This document shows, piece after piece, positions 1 through 7,322 of a stretch of 9,147 bases of DNA (position 1 is the stretch's first letter; the number at the start of each line of letters is the position of its first letter). The DNA is from CAMLQK01 sp964654135 (GTDB taxonomy: Bacteria > Patescibacteriota > Saccharimonadia > Saccharimonadales > UBA4665). The position numbers and the translations under genes are program-made. Location: positions 1 to 9,147 of the forward strand of contig CAZZHV010000046.1 in NCBI GenBank assembly GCA_964654135.1, read 5' to 3'. The notes under the pieces are model-generated. The model saw only the letters and a program-made list of their open reading frames with translations. It ran no database searches and was not told the DNA's origin.

Positions 1-61
1 TTGCAAAAACAAAGCAAAACCTTTTTACTAAGAGAGAACTACTCTAAATAAAAAAGTGTTT

Positions 62-1315
62 ATGCAATACCTTAACGCGTACTTTCATCGTACGTTTTCG
101 TCACTATCAATCCGCAATTACCGAATCTACAGCGTTGGTCAGATAATTTCACAATCGGGCACCTGGATTCAGGCTGTTGCGCAGTCATGGCTGGTTTTAC
201 AGCTCACCAATTCTGCTACAATGCTGGGTTTATTAATGGCGGCTCAGTTCTTACCTGCGCTATTATTTGGCCCCATGATTGGCGTGTATATCGATCGCTT
301 GCCACACCGCAAACTTATCATGTGCAACCAGCTATTTGGCACGTTCTTTATTGGCCTTTTCTCGGTCCTGCTGCTTACGCATCACACTAACTTGCCGATT
401 ATATTCCTCTTTACGTTTATCGGCGGTATTGTCATGGCGATTGATATTCCGGCGCGTCAAACTTTTGTCTACGAAATGGTTGGAGAAGAAGAGCTGCAAA
501 ACGCCGTGACACTCAACTCATTAATTGCAAATATAGCACGCATGATTGGACCGGCTTTAGGAGCCTTGCTGATTGCCGGCGTTTCTCTGGAATTTTGTTT
601 TGTCGTAAATGCTGTATCATATCTGGCCTCTTTTGCGGCGTTGTTCATGTTTGACGCTAGTGACTTGCAAAAAATACCACGTGCACATAAGCAGCGGGGC
701 CAGATTCGAGACGGCCTTAGGTACATTATGACTAACAGTACGGCAAAGGCTATTTTCCTTGCCATGTTACTCGTTGGTTTATTCGTTAGTAACTTTGCCG
801 TAACGTTGCCTCTCCTGGCGAAATATACCTTCAACGGCAACGCCGATGCCTATGCACTTTTTGCTGGTGCAATGGGCTTTGGCTCGATTATCGGAGGCCT
901 TATTTCTGCGGGACATAAGAACGCCAATCTTATTACGCTCGGCCATGTGTGTATGATGTTGGGTGCTGGCATGTGCGGCGTAGCCCTTGCTCCTTCGCTC
1001 ATTACAGCAGTAATCCTTTTGGCTATATCTGGTGGTGCTATGATTATTTTGACTTCTGGAGCAAACGCCCTTATGTTGCTGCACACCACGCCAGAAATGC
1101 GTGGCCGCATGAATGCGCTTTGGACAATGATGTTTATCGGCACTACCCCTATTGGTGGGCCACTCATTGGTTGGCTGTCGCAACATTCTAACGCTCAGAT
1201 CGGCTTTGTTATCGGTGGCGTTGCTGCATTTGTAGCCGCAACGGCAATCACCGGACATGGTCTTATTCATGTGCGCCGCGGTGGTCGTTTGATTACCGTC
1301 CAAGAACTAAGATAA
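62..1315 (+). CDS. MFS transporter, MFS_3/EntS-like exporter
   Basis: A 417-residue polytopic membrane protein of the major facilitator superfamily, of normal length and with the usual alternation of about 12 hydrophobic segments. Two features place it in the MFS_3 (EntS/enterobactin exporter-like) branch. The loop after the second helix carries an MFS motif A variant, GVYIDRLPHRK (about residues 74-84), and the mid region reads DIPARQTF (about 128-135), followed by the NSLIANIARMIGPALGALL block typical of this branch. Proteins of this branch are drug or siderophore exporters driven by the proton gradient; the substrate cannot be told from sequence. The start is uncertain: GTG at 56 and ATG at 62 are in frame two codons apart, and I chose the ATG. 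AGAGAG at 31-36 is too distant to be a convincing ribosome binding site. A weak TTGCAA (1-6), 17 nt, TTTACT (24-29) is the only promoter-like pair upstream. The next gene starts 58 nt downstream, so the two may be cotranscribed, though they share no obvious pathway. Confidence 0.92.
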   Translation: MQYLNAYFHRTFSSLSIRNYRIYSVGQIISQSGTWIQAVAQSWLVLQLTNSATMLGLLMAAQFLPALLFGPMIGVYIDRLPHRKLIMCNQLFGTFFIGLFSVLLLTHHTNLPIIFLFTFIGGIVMAIDIPARQTFVYEMVGEEELQNAVTLNSLIANIARMIGPALGALLIAGVSLEFCFVVNAVSYLASFAALFMFDASDLQKIPRAHKQRGQIRDGLRYIMTNSTAKAIFLAMLLVGLFVSNFAVTLPLLAKYTFNGNADAYALFAGAMGFGSIIGGLISAGHKNANLITLGHVCMMLGAGMCGVALAPSLITAVILLAISGGAMIILTSGANALMLLHTTPEMRGRMNALWTMMFIGTTPIGGPLIGWLSQHSNAQIGFVIGGVAAFVAATAITGHGLIHVRRGGRLITVQELR

Positions 1316-1373
1316 GCTGTCTTTAATAGGTAATCTACTTGCCCACAAGAGGCATTACGCTTAAGCTAAATGT

Positions 1374-3023
1374 ATGGAAGAAATCATTCAGACTCTAAAA
1401 CAAAAAGGCTTTAAGGGCGATACCAGTAATGACGCTGATACCCTTGAACTCTTTAGCCACGATGCATCAATGTTCGAAATTAAGCCAAAACTTGTTGTTG
1501 CCCCAAAAGATGGTGCCGATGTTGCGACACTTGTCAAAACAGTAGCAGACGCCAAGGCCGAACATCTTGATCTGTCGCTAACAGCCCGTTCTGCCGGTAC
1601 GGACATGTCGGGTGGCGCAATTAACGACTCGATTATCGTAGATTTTAATAAGTACTTTAAGACCATCGAGGAAGTTACCGAGACCTCCGCTCACGCTCAG
1701 CCGGGTGTGTTTTACCGCGATTTCGAGAAAGAGACAGTTAAGGTCAATCGTCTTATGCCAGCCTACCCCGCCTCGCGCGATCTCTGTACTATCGGTGGCA
1801 TGGTCAATAACAACTCAGGCGGCGAAAAGTCCCTGGAATATGGCAAGACCGAAAACTTTGTAACAGAGCTAAAGGTAGTTTTTGCAGACGGCATTGAACG
1901 CACTGTTAAGCCGCTCAACAAGCAAGAACTAACCGCCAAGATGATGCAGTCAGACTTCGAGGGCCAAGTGTATAAGGCAATTTTTGACCTTGTCGAAAAG
2001 CATTACGACCAAATCAAAGCTGCTAAGCCGCATGTTAGCAAGAACTCAACCGGTTATAACCTTTGGGACGTTTGGGATCGTGACACTGGCATTTTTGACC
2101 TCACCAAGCTCATTGTCGGCGCCCAGGGCACACTTGGCTTTGTAACTGACATACATTTCCGACTCGTGCCTACCAAGCCTTTCACGGGCCTTCTGGTGTG
2201 TTTCATGAAAGACATTGCCCCGCTCGGCGAGGTTATCAACAAGGTTGTTGACCAAAAGCCTGCCACGTTTGAGTCGTTCGACGATGCTACGCTCTGGCTC
2301 TCTATCCGTTTTATGCCGAGCTTTATGAAAATGCTTGGTGTTGTCGGCTTTATAAAGTTACTTATTAGCCTTATCCCTGACGGCTTTATGTTACTGCGCG
2401 GCATTCCAAAGCTCATTCTTATGATTGAGTTTAACGGCCAAACGCAAGAAGAAGTTGACCAAAAGATTAACAACATGCGCGATATTCTTAAGCCATACGG
2501 TATGGCAATGGAACGTACTGACACTGCCCAGAAGAGTGAAAAGTTTTGGCTGATGCGCCGCTACAGCTTTCAGTTATTGCGTTCTAAAGTTAAGGACAAG
2601 CACACTGCACCGTTTATCGACGACTTCGTAGTTAACCCGCCATATCTAGTCGAATTTTGGCCGCAAATCCGTGCTATTATTCGCAAGTACAAACTTGGCG
2701 CAACTATCGCCGGACATATGGGTGACGGTAACTTCCATATTATCCCGCTCATGAAGCTCGAAGATAAAAGTGACCGTGACAAGATCTTGCCAGCTATGAA
2801 AGAAGTTAATGAGCTCGTATTAAAATACAAGGGCTCTCTTTCTGGTGAGCACAACGATGGTTTAGTCCGGGGTCCATGGCTGGAACAAATGTATGGCCCA
2901 GAGGTTCTCAAGATTTTCCGCGAAGCTAAGCTCATTATGGATCCGCAAAATATCTTTAATCCGCACAAAAAAGCTATGGCGGATTGGGACTACAGTTTTT
3001 CACACATTCGCGACCACTACTAA
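1374..3023 (+). CDS. FAD-binding oxidoreductase, GlcD / D-lactate dehydrogenase type
   Basis: A 549-residue flavoenzyme of the vanillyl-alcohol oxidase (VAO) fold, joining an N-terminal FAD_binding_4 domain (about residues 36-178) to a C-terminal FAD-oxidase_C domain. FAD-binding signatures are visible: LTARSAGTDMSGGAI (69-83) and RDLCTIGGMVNNNSGG (135-150). The C-terminal domain has GHMGDGNFH (447-455), with the two conserved histidines, and SGEHNDG (490-496), a variant of the family's GEHGxG box. Relatives oxidise 2-hydroxy acids such as D-lactate or glycolate and pass electrons to quinone or another acceptor; the substrate here is not determined. A hydrophobic stretch at about residues 312-345 is longer than in plain GlcD and could be a membrane-association element, as in respiratory D-lactate dehydrogenases (inference). 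No C-terminal Fe-S (CCG) module is present. The ATG at 1374 is the first possible start, since an in-frame TAA lies at 1362. Upstream AAGAGG (1347-1352) is about 21 nt away, so no well-placed Shine-Dalgarno exists. Confidence 0.92.
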   Translation: MEEIIQTLKQKGFKGDTSNDADTLELFSHDASMFEIKPKLVVAPKDGADVATLVKTVADAKAEHLDLSLTARSAGTDMSGGAINDSIIVDFNKYFKTIEEVTETSAHAQPGVFYRDFEKETVKVNRLMPAYPASRDLCTIGGMVNNNSGGEKSLEYGKTENFVTELKVVFADGIERTVKPLNKQELTAKMMQSDFEGQVYKAIFDLVEKHYDQIKAAKPHVSKNSTGYNLWDVWDRDTGIFDLTKLIVGAQGTLGFVTDIHFRLVPTKPFTGLLVCFMKDIAPLGEVINKVVDQKPATFESFDDATLWLSIRFMPSFMKMLGVVGFIKLLISLIPDGFMLLRGIPKLILMIEFNGQTQEEVDQKINNMRDILKPYGMAMERTDTAQKSEKFWLMRRYSFQLLRSKVKDKHTAPFIDDFVVNPPYLVEFWPQIRAIIRKYKLGATIAGHMGDGNFHIIPLMKLEDKSDRDKILPAMKEVNELVLKYKGSLSGEHNDGLVRGPWLEQMYGPEVLKIFREAKLIMDPQNIFNPHKKAMADWDYSFSHIRDHY

Positions 3024-3035
3024 TCTGTTAGGGCA

Positions 3036-3064
3036 TTGTCTTTTCTGTGTAAATGTGATATAAT
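3036..3064 (+). promoter_or_regulatory. Extended -10 promoter of the caspase-like gene
   Basis: TTGTCT (3036-3041, 4 of 6 to the -35 consensus), a 17-nt spacer, then a perfect TATAAT (3059-3064) preceded by TGA (3056-3058), giving the extended -10 TGnTATAAT. It lies in the short gap after the oxidoreductase stop. Transcription should start near 3071, leaving only about 17 nt before the ATG at 3088. The promoter suggests that the downstream gene is expressed independently of the two genes before it. Confidence 0.8.
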
Positions 3065-3087
3065 GTAGTTTTTTATGGCGCACTTCC

Positions 3088-4827
3088 ATGGAATTCGGTT
3101 ATTCTTTTAGATACAACACCTGGCAAGACGAATATGACACGATCGAGGAAGCTCTCGACTCTCTTAATGAGACCTTTGACACAATGGACCGTCCATTGGA
3201 CAGGCGGTTTGATCGTGGTTACGAAGAGCGCATAGACGCTATAAATGACCAGCGCCCACTGTTTGAAGACGTTCTGGCTTCGGACGAATTAGCACACCAT
3301 GGGCTCGCATTGCTGGAACGCATGGTTACCGAAAAGCCTTCCCGCTTTAAGAAGCAGGACATAGATAACCTGCATTTTCGCGGCTATCAGATTATTAGCG
3401 TCAATGACCAGCGAATCATGGAGCTCGCAGACAGCGAGGACCCGGAAGTTGCAGGGCGCGCGCTGCGACTGATATATACTGCTGGCGGAAATATGTATTC
3501 CGAAGCCCAGGCTTCATTTATAACAGGTAACTTTGCTCGCTTTGCATGGAATGCTACGCAGAACCCTTATCTTGAACTGCACGATCCGAAGTATGCAACC
3601 GAAACGCTTATCTCATGCGCTACTGACAAAGATCGGTCAATTGCCAGCGACACAATCCGCACAGCTTACCATGTCATGTACACGCCAGAAACAACTGAGT
3701 TCGGTACTGCGGCTTACGAAGGTCTTATTTCATATGCATTTAGAAATGATAAAGCATTTGGTGGGCGGAAAGAGACTGTTGAGCTCTATAAAACCAGGCC
3801 TGAGCTGCTTGATTACAAGCTGAGCCTCGAAGATTATTTGCGCCGTTTAAGCTGTCGCGATGTCAAAGAAGATGACGTCTTCGAAATGATACGCGACGTT
3901 GATATTTTTTATAAGCAAACAAAAACTGACCCGGCTATGCTGGAGGCGTTTCAGCGCAGTGTGGGCGTGCATATAGCATTGCCATATCATACCTCAACGC
4001 CAGCAATATTGTATGAGCGATGGATGAGCGCGACCGATCACAGCTTCAATACTTATCTACGGGCATGGAATGGCGGTTGTGGCGACAAAATGCGTCCTCA
4101 AGATTACGAAGATCGCAATATAGAGGCAATGGCCGCAATTGAGCTCATTGAACCTGGCGCAGTTAAAGCGCTAACCGAAGAGTTCGGTATCCGTAATTTT
4201 ATGCGCTACCCGACTAGGACGATGATCAATCAATACCGTAACAAAGACAATAAAGATCTCGACTATGGCGTGTATATTATGTCTCAAACAGATCACAACG
4301 GAGCCTTTCATCCGTCTAACGGTCATTCGCATTTGATCGATAGTTTTGAGCGCGGTCTTGTTCAAATTGATGCTGGTATGCGAATCTACGAAGTAGATTC
4401 TATTATGGGTGCAGCTCGAGCGGTTTTAGAAGCGCGCCACAAGTACGAAAAACAGCTGCACTTTGCTGTAATCGCCGGTCACGGTACCCCTAATACCCTA
4501 GAGCTTAACTCTGCAGACTTATTCGAAGGGTACATACGGAGGATGCACATTCGGCGCATTCGAGATCGGCCGGCCGACCGAATGATGAACATCTTTACAA
4601 ACGACGCCACGATAATTTTAGACAGTTGTAGTACCGGTCAGGTTGACGGTCTAGCAGAAGAGCTAAATGATTTCTTGTCCGCCGAGTCATATGCACCTAA
4701 GACACCTACCAAACTGGAGTCGATTGACATACTATCTGGCGATCAACTTAGTAGTTTTGTGCTTATACCGCGGTATCGTGATAAAGGTGCAATGGGCCAT
4801 TTCCCTCGCCCGCAACGTAAAAATTGA
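3088..4827 (+). CDS. Putative caspase-like (clan CD) cysteine protease with long helical N-terminal region
   Basis: I do not recognise the whole 579-residue protein, but its C-terminal third has the layout of a caspase/metacaspase-like fold. A strand DYGVYIMSQTDHNGAF (about 392-407) is followed by strand MRIYEVDS and a helix. Next come strand LHFAVIAGHG, ending in His465-Gly466, and strand ATIILDSCSTG, ending in Asp512-Ser-Cys514. The His-Gly to Cys spacing is 49 residues. DSCSTG closely resembles the metacaspase DSCHSG box, in which the Asp two residues before the Cys helps form a basic S1 pocket, so Arg/Lys cleavage is a reasonable guess. Residues about 50-300 are Leu/Ala-rich and probably helical; segments near SEDPEVAGRALRLIYTAG and DKDRSIASDTIRTAYHVM resemble HEAT-type repeats (inference). 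No signal peptide or membrane helix is seen, so it is probably cytoplasmic. No Shine-Dalgarno precedes ATG 3088. The stop is followed 20 nt later by the dehydratase ATG. The existence of the gene is certain; the protease assignment is a motif-level inference. Confidence 0.78.
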   Translation: MEFGYSFRYNTWQDEYDTIEEALDSLNETFDTMDRPLDRRFDRGYEERIDAINDQRPLFEDVLASDELAHHGLALLERMVTEKPSRFKKQDIDNLHFRGYQIISVNDQRIMELADSEDPEVAGRALRLIYTAGGNMYSEAQASFITGNFARFAWNATQNPYLELHDPKYATETLISCATDKDRSIASDTIRTAYHVMYTPETTEFGTAAYEGLISYAFRNDKAFGGRKETVELYKTRPELLDYKLSLEDYLRRLSCRDVKEDDVFEMIRDVDIFYKQTKTDPAMLEAFQRSVGVHIALPYHTSTPAILYERWMSATDHSFNTYLRAWNGGCGDKMRPQDYEDRNIEAMAAIELIEPGAVKALTEEFGIRNFMRYPTRTMINQYRNKDNKDLDYGVYIMSQTDHNGAFHPSNGHSHLIDSFERGLVQIDAGMRIYEVDSIMGAARAVLEARHKYEKQLHFAVIAGHGTPNTLELNSADLFEGYIRRMHIRRIRDRPADRMMNIFTNDATIILDSCSTGQVDGLAEELNDFLSAESYAPKTPTKLESIDILSGDQLSSFVLIPRYRDKGAMGHFPRPQRKN

Positions 4828-4847
4828 CAGAGAATGTAGTATTATCT

Positions 4848-5405
4848 ATGAATATGTTCAAGAAAGTTGCAATCCAGGGCTACCAAGCCTCTTTTCACGA
4901 TGTTGCCGCACATCAGATGCTGGGTGACGATATCGAAATTATTCCGTGCGATACCTTCGTTGGTGTCTTTAAGGCACTCATGAGTGGCCAAGCCGACTAT
5001 GGCGTGACTGCTGTAGAAAATAGCATTTACGGGCCCATACACGAGAGTCAGGCGCTCTTTAATCAATACGATGTACGTGTGCTTGATACAACTGACGTGC
5101 TGGTTGGACAGTGCTTAATTGCCCTGCCCGAAGCTGAACTCAAAGACATCAGACAGATCTATTCTCACCCCGTTGCCCTGGCTCAATGCAAAGACTACAT
5201 CGCCGAACATTTGTCCGAAGCGCTGCTTTCGTCTCATGCTGATACAGCCGGTGCGGTTGCGGATATTGCTGGCTGGAAGAATATTCATATTGCTGCTATT
5301 GCAGGTAAAGCCGCCGCTGAACTCTATGGCATGCAGGTAGTGGCCGAAAATATTCAGGCCGAAAAGAACAACTACACAACCTTTAAGCTATTTATACGTA
5401 CCTAA
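4848..5405 (+). CDS. pheA: Prephenate dehydratase-like protein, catalytic domain only
   Basis: A 185-residue protein covering one prephenate dehydratase (PDT) domain. The family enzyme converts prephenate to phenylpyruvate in phenylalanine synthesis. Family landmarks are in order: KVAIQGYQASFHDVAA at the N terminus (the usual GxxGSFSxxAA), VENSIYG (56-62), SHPVALAQCKDY (106-117), DTAGAVADI (132-140), and AAIAGKAAAELYGMQVVAENIQ (about 149-170). Two things are unusual. The C-terminal ACT regulatory domain is absent. The catalytic TRF box reads TTF (177-179): the Thr is kept but the Arg is replaced. No other aromatic-pathway gene lies in the window, so the function may have drifted. An in-frame TTG at 4824 overlaps the previous stop; ATG 4848 or ATG 4854 fits the family N terminus better. 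TATTAT at 4840-4845 sits 8 nt before ATG 4854 and could be a -10. The LCP gene converges 2 nt downstream. Confidence 0.85.
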   Translation: MNMFKKVAIQGYQASFHDVAAHQMLGDDIEIIPCDTFVGVFKALMSGQADYGVTAVENSIYGPIHESQALFNQYDVRVLDTTDVLVGQCLIALPEAELKDIRQIYSHPVALAQCKDYIAEHLSEALLSSHADTAGAVADIAGWKNIHIAAIAGKAAAELYGMQVVAENIQAEKNNYTTFKLFIRT

Positions 5406-5407
5406 TA

Positions 5408-7093
5408 CTAGATATTTGATTCGCTAGTAGCGGTAGTATCCGAAGCATCTGAGCTGCTCTGAACATCAGGCTGGTTGCTGCCCAGAATGATAATGAAGTC
5501 CGAGTTATACTGCTTGGCGAGTACTGAATCGCTGGAGAAATTGTTTTTAAACAATGAGCCGAGCAACTTCTTTGTCTCTGGTTTTTTGCCATTAGAGTTG
5601 TCGATGACTGTCGTGTTTGTCATTTGAGTCGGCGCATCACCAACCTGGGTGACGTTAATTCCCTTGGTTGCCAAGAGGTCTCCCTCGCGTTTAGCCAAGC
5701 CAACAATCTGGCCGCCATTTAAGACAGTGACATTTGCACCTTCTTTGCTGACCTTGTTGCTGTTAAATACCTTAGTAATGTACTTTTGGATTTGGCTATA
5801 GTCGGTCGGACCAGCGGCTGGAACAAGTGCGGATTGGCCACCAGCTGCAGTGTAATTAGAGAGTAGGTTTTTGCCGTCGGCGTCATTGAGGCTAAGCGAC
5901 TGAATGTTGTTGGTGTCGACCTTTTTCATCATGTAATACAAGCTAGCGAGCTCGTTCATCTGGAAGTCGGTCTTAACATTATTGCCGATCGAGTCCATAA
6001 GCTTACCAATTTTAACCGGGTTAGACAACGTACCGGCACTGATAATCTTATTTTTAAGTGCGAGCATCATCCAGCGTTGGTGCTCGGTGCGGTCAAAGTC
6101 ACTCTTAGGGAAGCCGTAAGCACCGTGTTTGCCATTAAAGGGGTCACCGCGGGCACGGGCTAAGTTAAGTGCAGTTTGGCCATCGAGGTGCTGTACACCG
6201 TTAGGCAGCTTGAGCGCACCACCTTCGTGAGCCAAGAAACTTGGGTCATAGAGACCACGTTGGTCCTCGCTCTGAATATTAACGTCGATGCCGCCAACAC
6301 TGTCTACGGATTGCTTGAAAGCTGTGTAGTTTACGAGCGAGTAATAGTTAATGGCAATGCCAAAGTTATCTGAGATAACTTTCTCGAGGGCGCCCATATT
6401 ACCTTTAGGGTAGCCATTTTCACTAAAATTAGTTGCAGTGCCAACGGTGTTGATTTTGCCGTAACCGACGCCTGGCACATCTACCCACATGTCACGCGGT
6501 ATGCTGAGCATAAAAGCGGTGTGTTCCTTGGTATTGATGCTTACGACCATAATAGAGTCGGTTAGGCTGCCGCCGCCGCTGCCGTCGTCACGGTCGGATG
6601 AGTCGCCAGCGAGTAAGATGTTTACGTGGCCCGTACTTTCGCCTTTAAGCGGTACTGGCTTGAAGGCACTCAGCATATGTAGTGGGTTTTTATTGCCAAA
6701 AACTTTAGCAGTGTTGCGATAGACTTTCCAGCCAAGCCAACCACCGCTAACTATAAAAAGCGCCAGTACAACAAGTGCTGTGCGCTTAGTAATGTTTTTC
6801 CAGGATCGTTTTTTGATTTTGGCTTGGGCTGCCTTGGCATTTCGTGCGCGGTCGCCGTTTTTGCGAATAGGTAAAGCTGTCTCAGTAAAAGAAACAGCTT
6901 GTTTGGGTTGTGCTGTAGTGTGTGCTCGAAAATCGCTCACGGGACGTGCGGTTGGCTGAGGCTGCTGTCGTTGAACACCCAATGTAGGCATAGCTGACGC
7001 AGTGTGTGACTTAGAATACGCAACAGAGCGCCGCTGTCGGTTATGTACAAAGCCGTCGATATATTGTTGTCTTCGTGGTTGGTTTTCTTGCAC
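5408..7093 (-). CDS. LCP-family (LytR-CpsA-Psr) cell-wall glycopolymer ligase with LytR_C domain
   Basis: A 561-residue membrane-anchored protein of the LytR-CpsA-Psr family, whose members attach teichoic acid, capsule or arabinogalactan-type polymers from lipid carriers to peptidoglycan outside the membrane. From the GTG at 7093 the order is: a long basic, Gln/Arg-rich cytoplasmic tail (1-104), one membrane helix TALVVLALFIVSGGWLGW (about 105-122), the LCP domain (about 155-354), and a LytR_C domain (about 454-540) ending in a Ser/Thr/Asp-rich tail. Conserved LCP residues are visible in SLTDSIMV (Asp179), IPRD (Arg200), ARARGD (Arg313, Arg315) and SDFDRTEHQ (Arg335), which bind the pyrophosphate and metal of the lipid-linked donor. 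Start choice: an in-frame TTG at 7141 overlaps the last base of a TATAAT and cannot lie inside a transcript from it. GTG 7093 has AGGA about 11 nt upstream. TTG 7126 is a further alternative. The gene implies a Gram-positive-type wall polymer. Confidence 0.9.
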   Translation of the reverse strand: MQENQPRRQQYIDGFVHNRQRRSVAYSKSHTASAMPTLGVQRQQPQPTARPVSDFRAHTTAQPKQAVSFTETALPIRKNGDRARNAKAAQAKIKKRSWKNITKRTALVVLALFIVSGGWLGWKVYRNTAKVFGNKNPLHMLSAFKPVPLKGESTGHVNILLAGDSSDRDDGSGGGSLTDSIMVVSINTKEHTAFMLSIPRDMWVDVPGVGYGKINTVGTATNFSENGYPKGNMGALEKVISDNFGIAINYYSLVNYTAFKQSVDSVGGIDVNIQSEDQRGLYDPSFLAHEGGALKLPNGVQHLDGQTALNLARARGDPFNGKHGAYGFPKSDFDRTEHQRWMMLALKNKIISAGTLSNPVKIGKLMDSIGNNVKTDFQMNELASLYYMMKKVDTNNIQSLSLNDADGKNLLSNYTAAGGQSALVPAAGPTDYSQIQKYITKVFNSNKVSKEGANVTVLNGGQIVGLAKREGDLLATKGINVTQVGDAPTQMTNTTVIDNSNGKKPETKKLLGSLFKNNFSSDSVLAKQYNSDFIIILGSNQPDVQSSSDASDTTATSESNI

Positions 7094-7140
7094 GAACGAA
7101 ATAATCCTAAATGCACTTAATTTCAAATAGACTGTGATCA

Positions 7141-7146
7141 ATTATA
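7141..7146 (-). promoter_or_regulatory. -10 element (TATAAT) of the LCP gene
   Basis: A perfect TATAAT on the minus strand (7146 to 7141), immediately preceded by TG. No convincing -35 lies 16-18 nt upstream. Transcription would begin near 7134, leaving about 40 nt before the GTG at 7093. The position argues against the longer reading frame that starts with TTG at 7141. Confidence 0.55.
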
Positions 7147-7176
7147 CATGAGCGCTATCTAGATTACTGCCCCCTT

Positions 7177-7208
7177 TGTACAAAAATACCACATCTTTGG
7201 AGATGTGG
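7177..7208 (-). terminator. Intrinsic terminator on the minus strand
   Basis: Read on the minus strand, CCACATCT, loop CCAA, AGATGTGG forms an 8-bp stem (7208-7189), followed by TATTTTTG. The stem plus T-rich tail is a plausible rho-independent terminator. It lies between the K+ channel gene and the LCP promoter, so it would stop channel transcripts before the LCP gene. Confidence 0.6.
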
Positions 7209-7271
7209 CTGTAGCGCTATATGAGGTGTTACAAGTAGGTGTCGGATTTTGTGGAGGGTTTTATCGGGCGT

Positions 7272-7308
7272 GGGCGCACCAGCATGTTTCTTGGTTGCTG
7301 GTGCGCCC
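7272..7308. repeat. 13-bp perfect inverted repeat after the K+ channel gene
   Basis: GGGCGCACCAGCA (7272-7284) is exactly complementary to TGCTGGTGCGCCC (7296-7308), with an 11-nt loop. It begins 14 nt beyond the stop of the channel gene on the minus strand. No T tract follows in either direction, so it is not a standard intrinsic terminator. It may stabilise the 3' end, or be a terminator suited to a GC-rich source genome. Confidence 0.75.
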
Positions 7309-7322
7309 GGCGCGACGGTTGA

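Noticed and set aside
779..1303. A 174-residue minus-strand frame inside the MFS gene
   Set aside because: Low-complexity Thr/His/Arg/Cys composition, no recognisable pattern, and wholly antisense to a well-supported transporter.
1339..1373. TTGCCC, 17 nt, TAAGCT promoter just before the oxidoreductase ATG
   Set aside because: The spacing is right, but the -10 matches only 3 of 6, so I did not list it as a feature.
2054..2524. A 156-residue minus-strand frame inside the FAD oxidoreductase gene
   Set aside because: Ser/Ile/Arg-rich translation typical of an antisense shadow; the plus strand has clear family motifs.
4824..4847. TTG at 4824 as the start of the dehydratase
   Set aside because: It adds eight residues outside the family domain and overlaps the upstream stop; ATG 4848 or 4854 matches the family N terminus better.
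4824..4852. TTGACA at 4824 as a -35 box with TATTAT (4840) or TATGAA (4847) as -10
   Set aside because: The perfect -35 has only a 10-nt spacer to TATTAT, and the correctly spaced TATGAA is a poor match that overlaps the start codon. Probably coincidence with the stop region of the preceding gene.
7151..7220. AGCGCTAT repeated at 7151-7158 and 7213-7220
   Set aside because: Eight bases around a palindromic AGCGCT, only two copies, and no other supporting structure.
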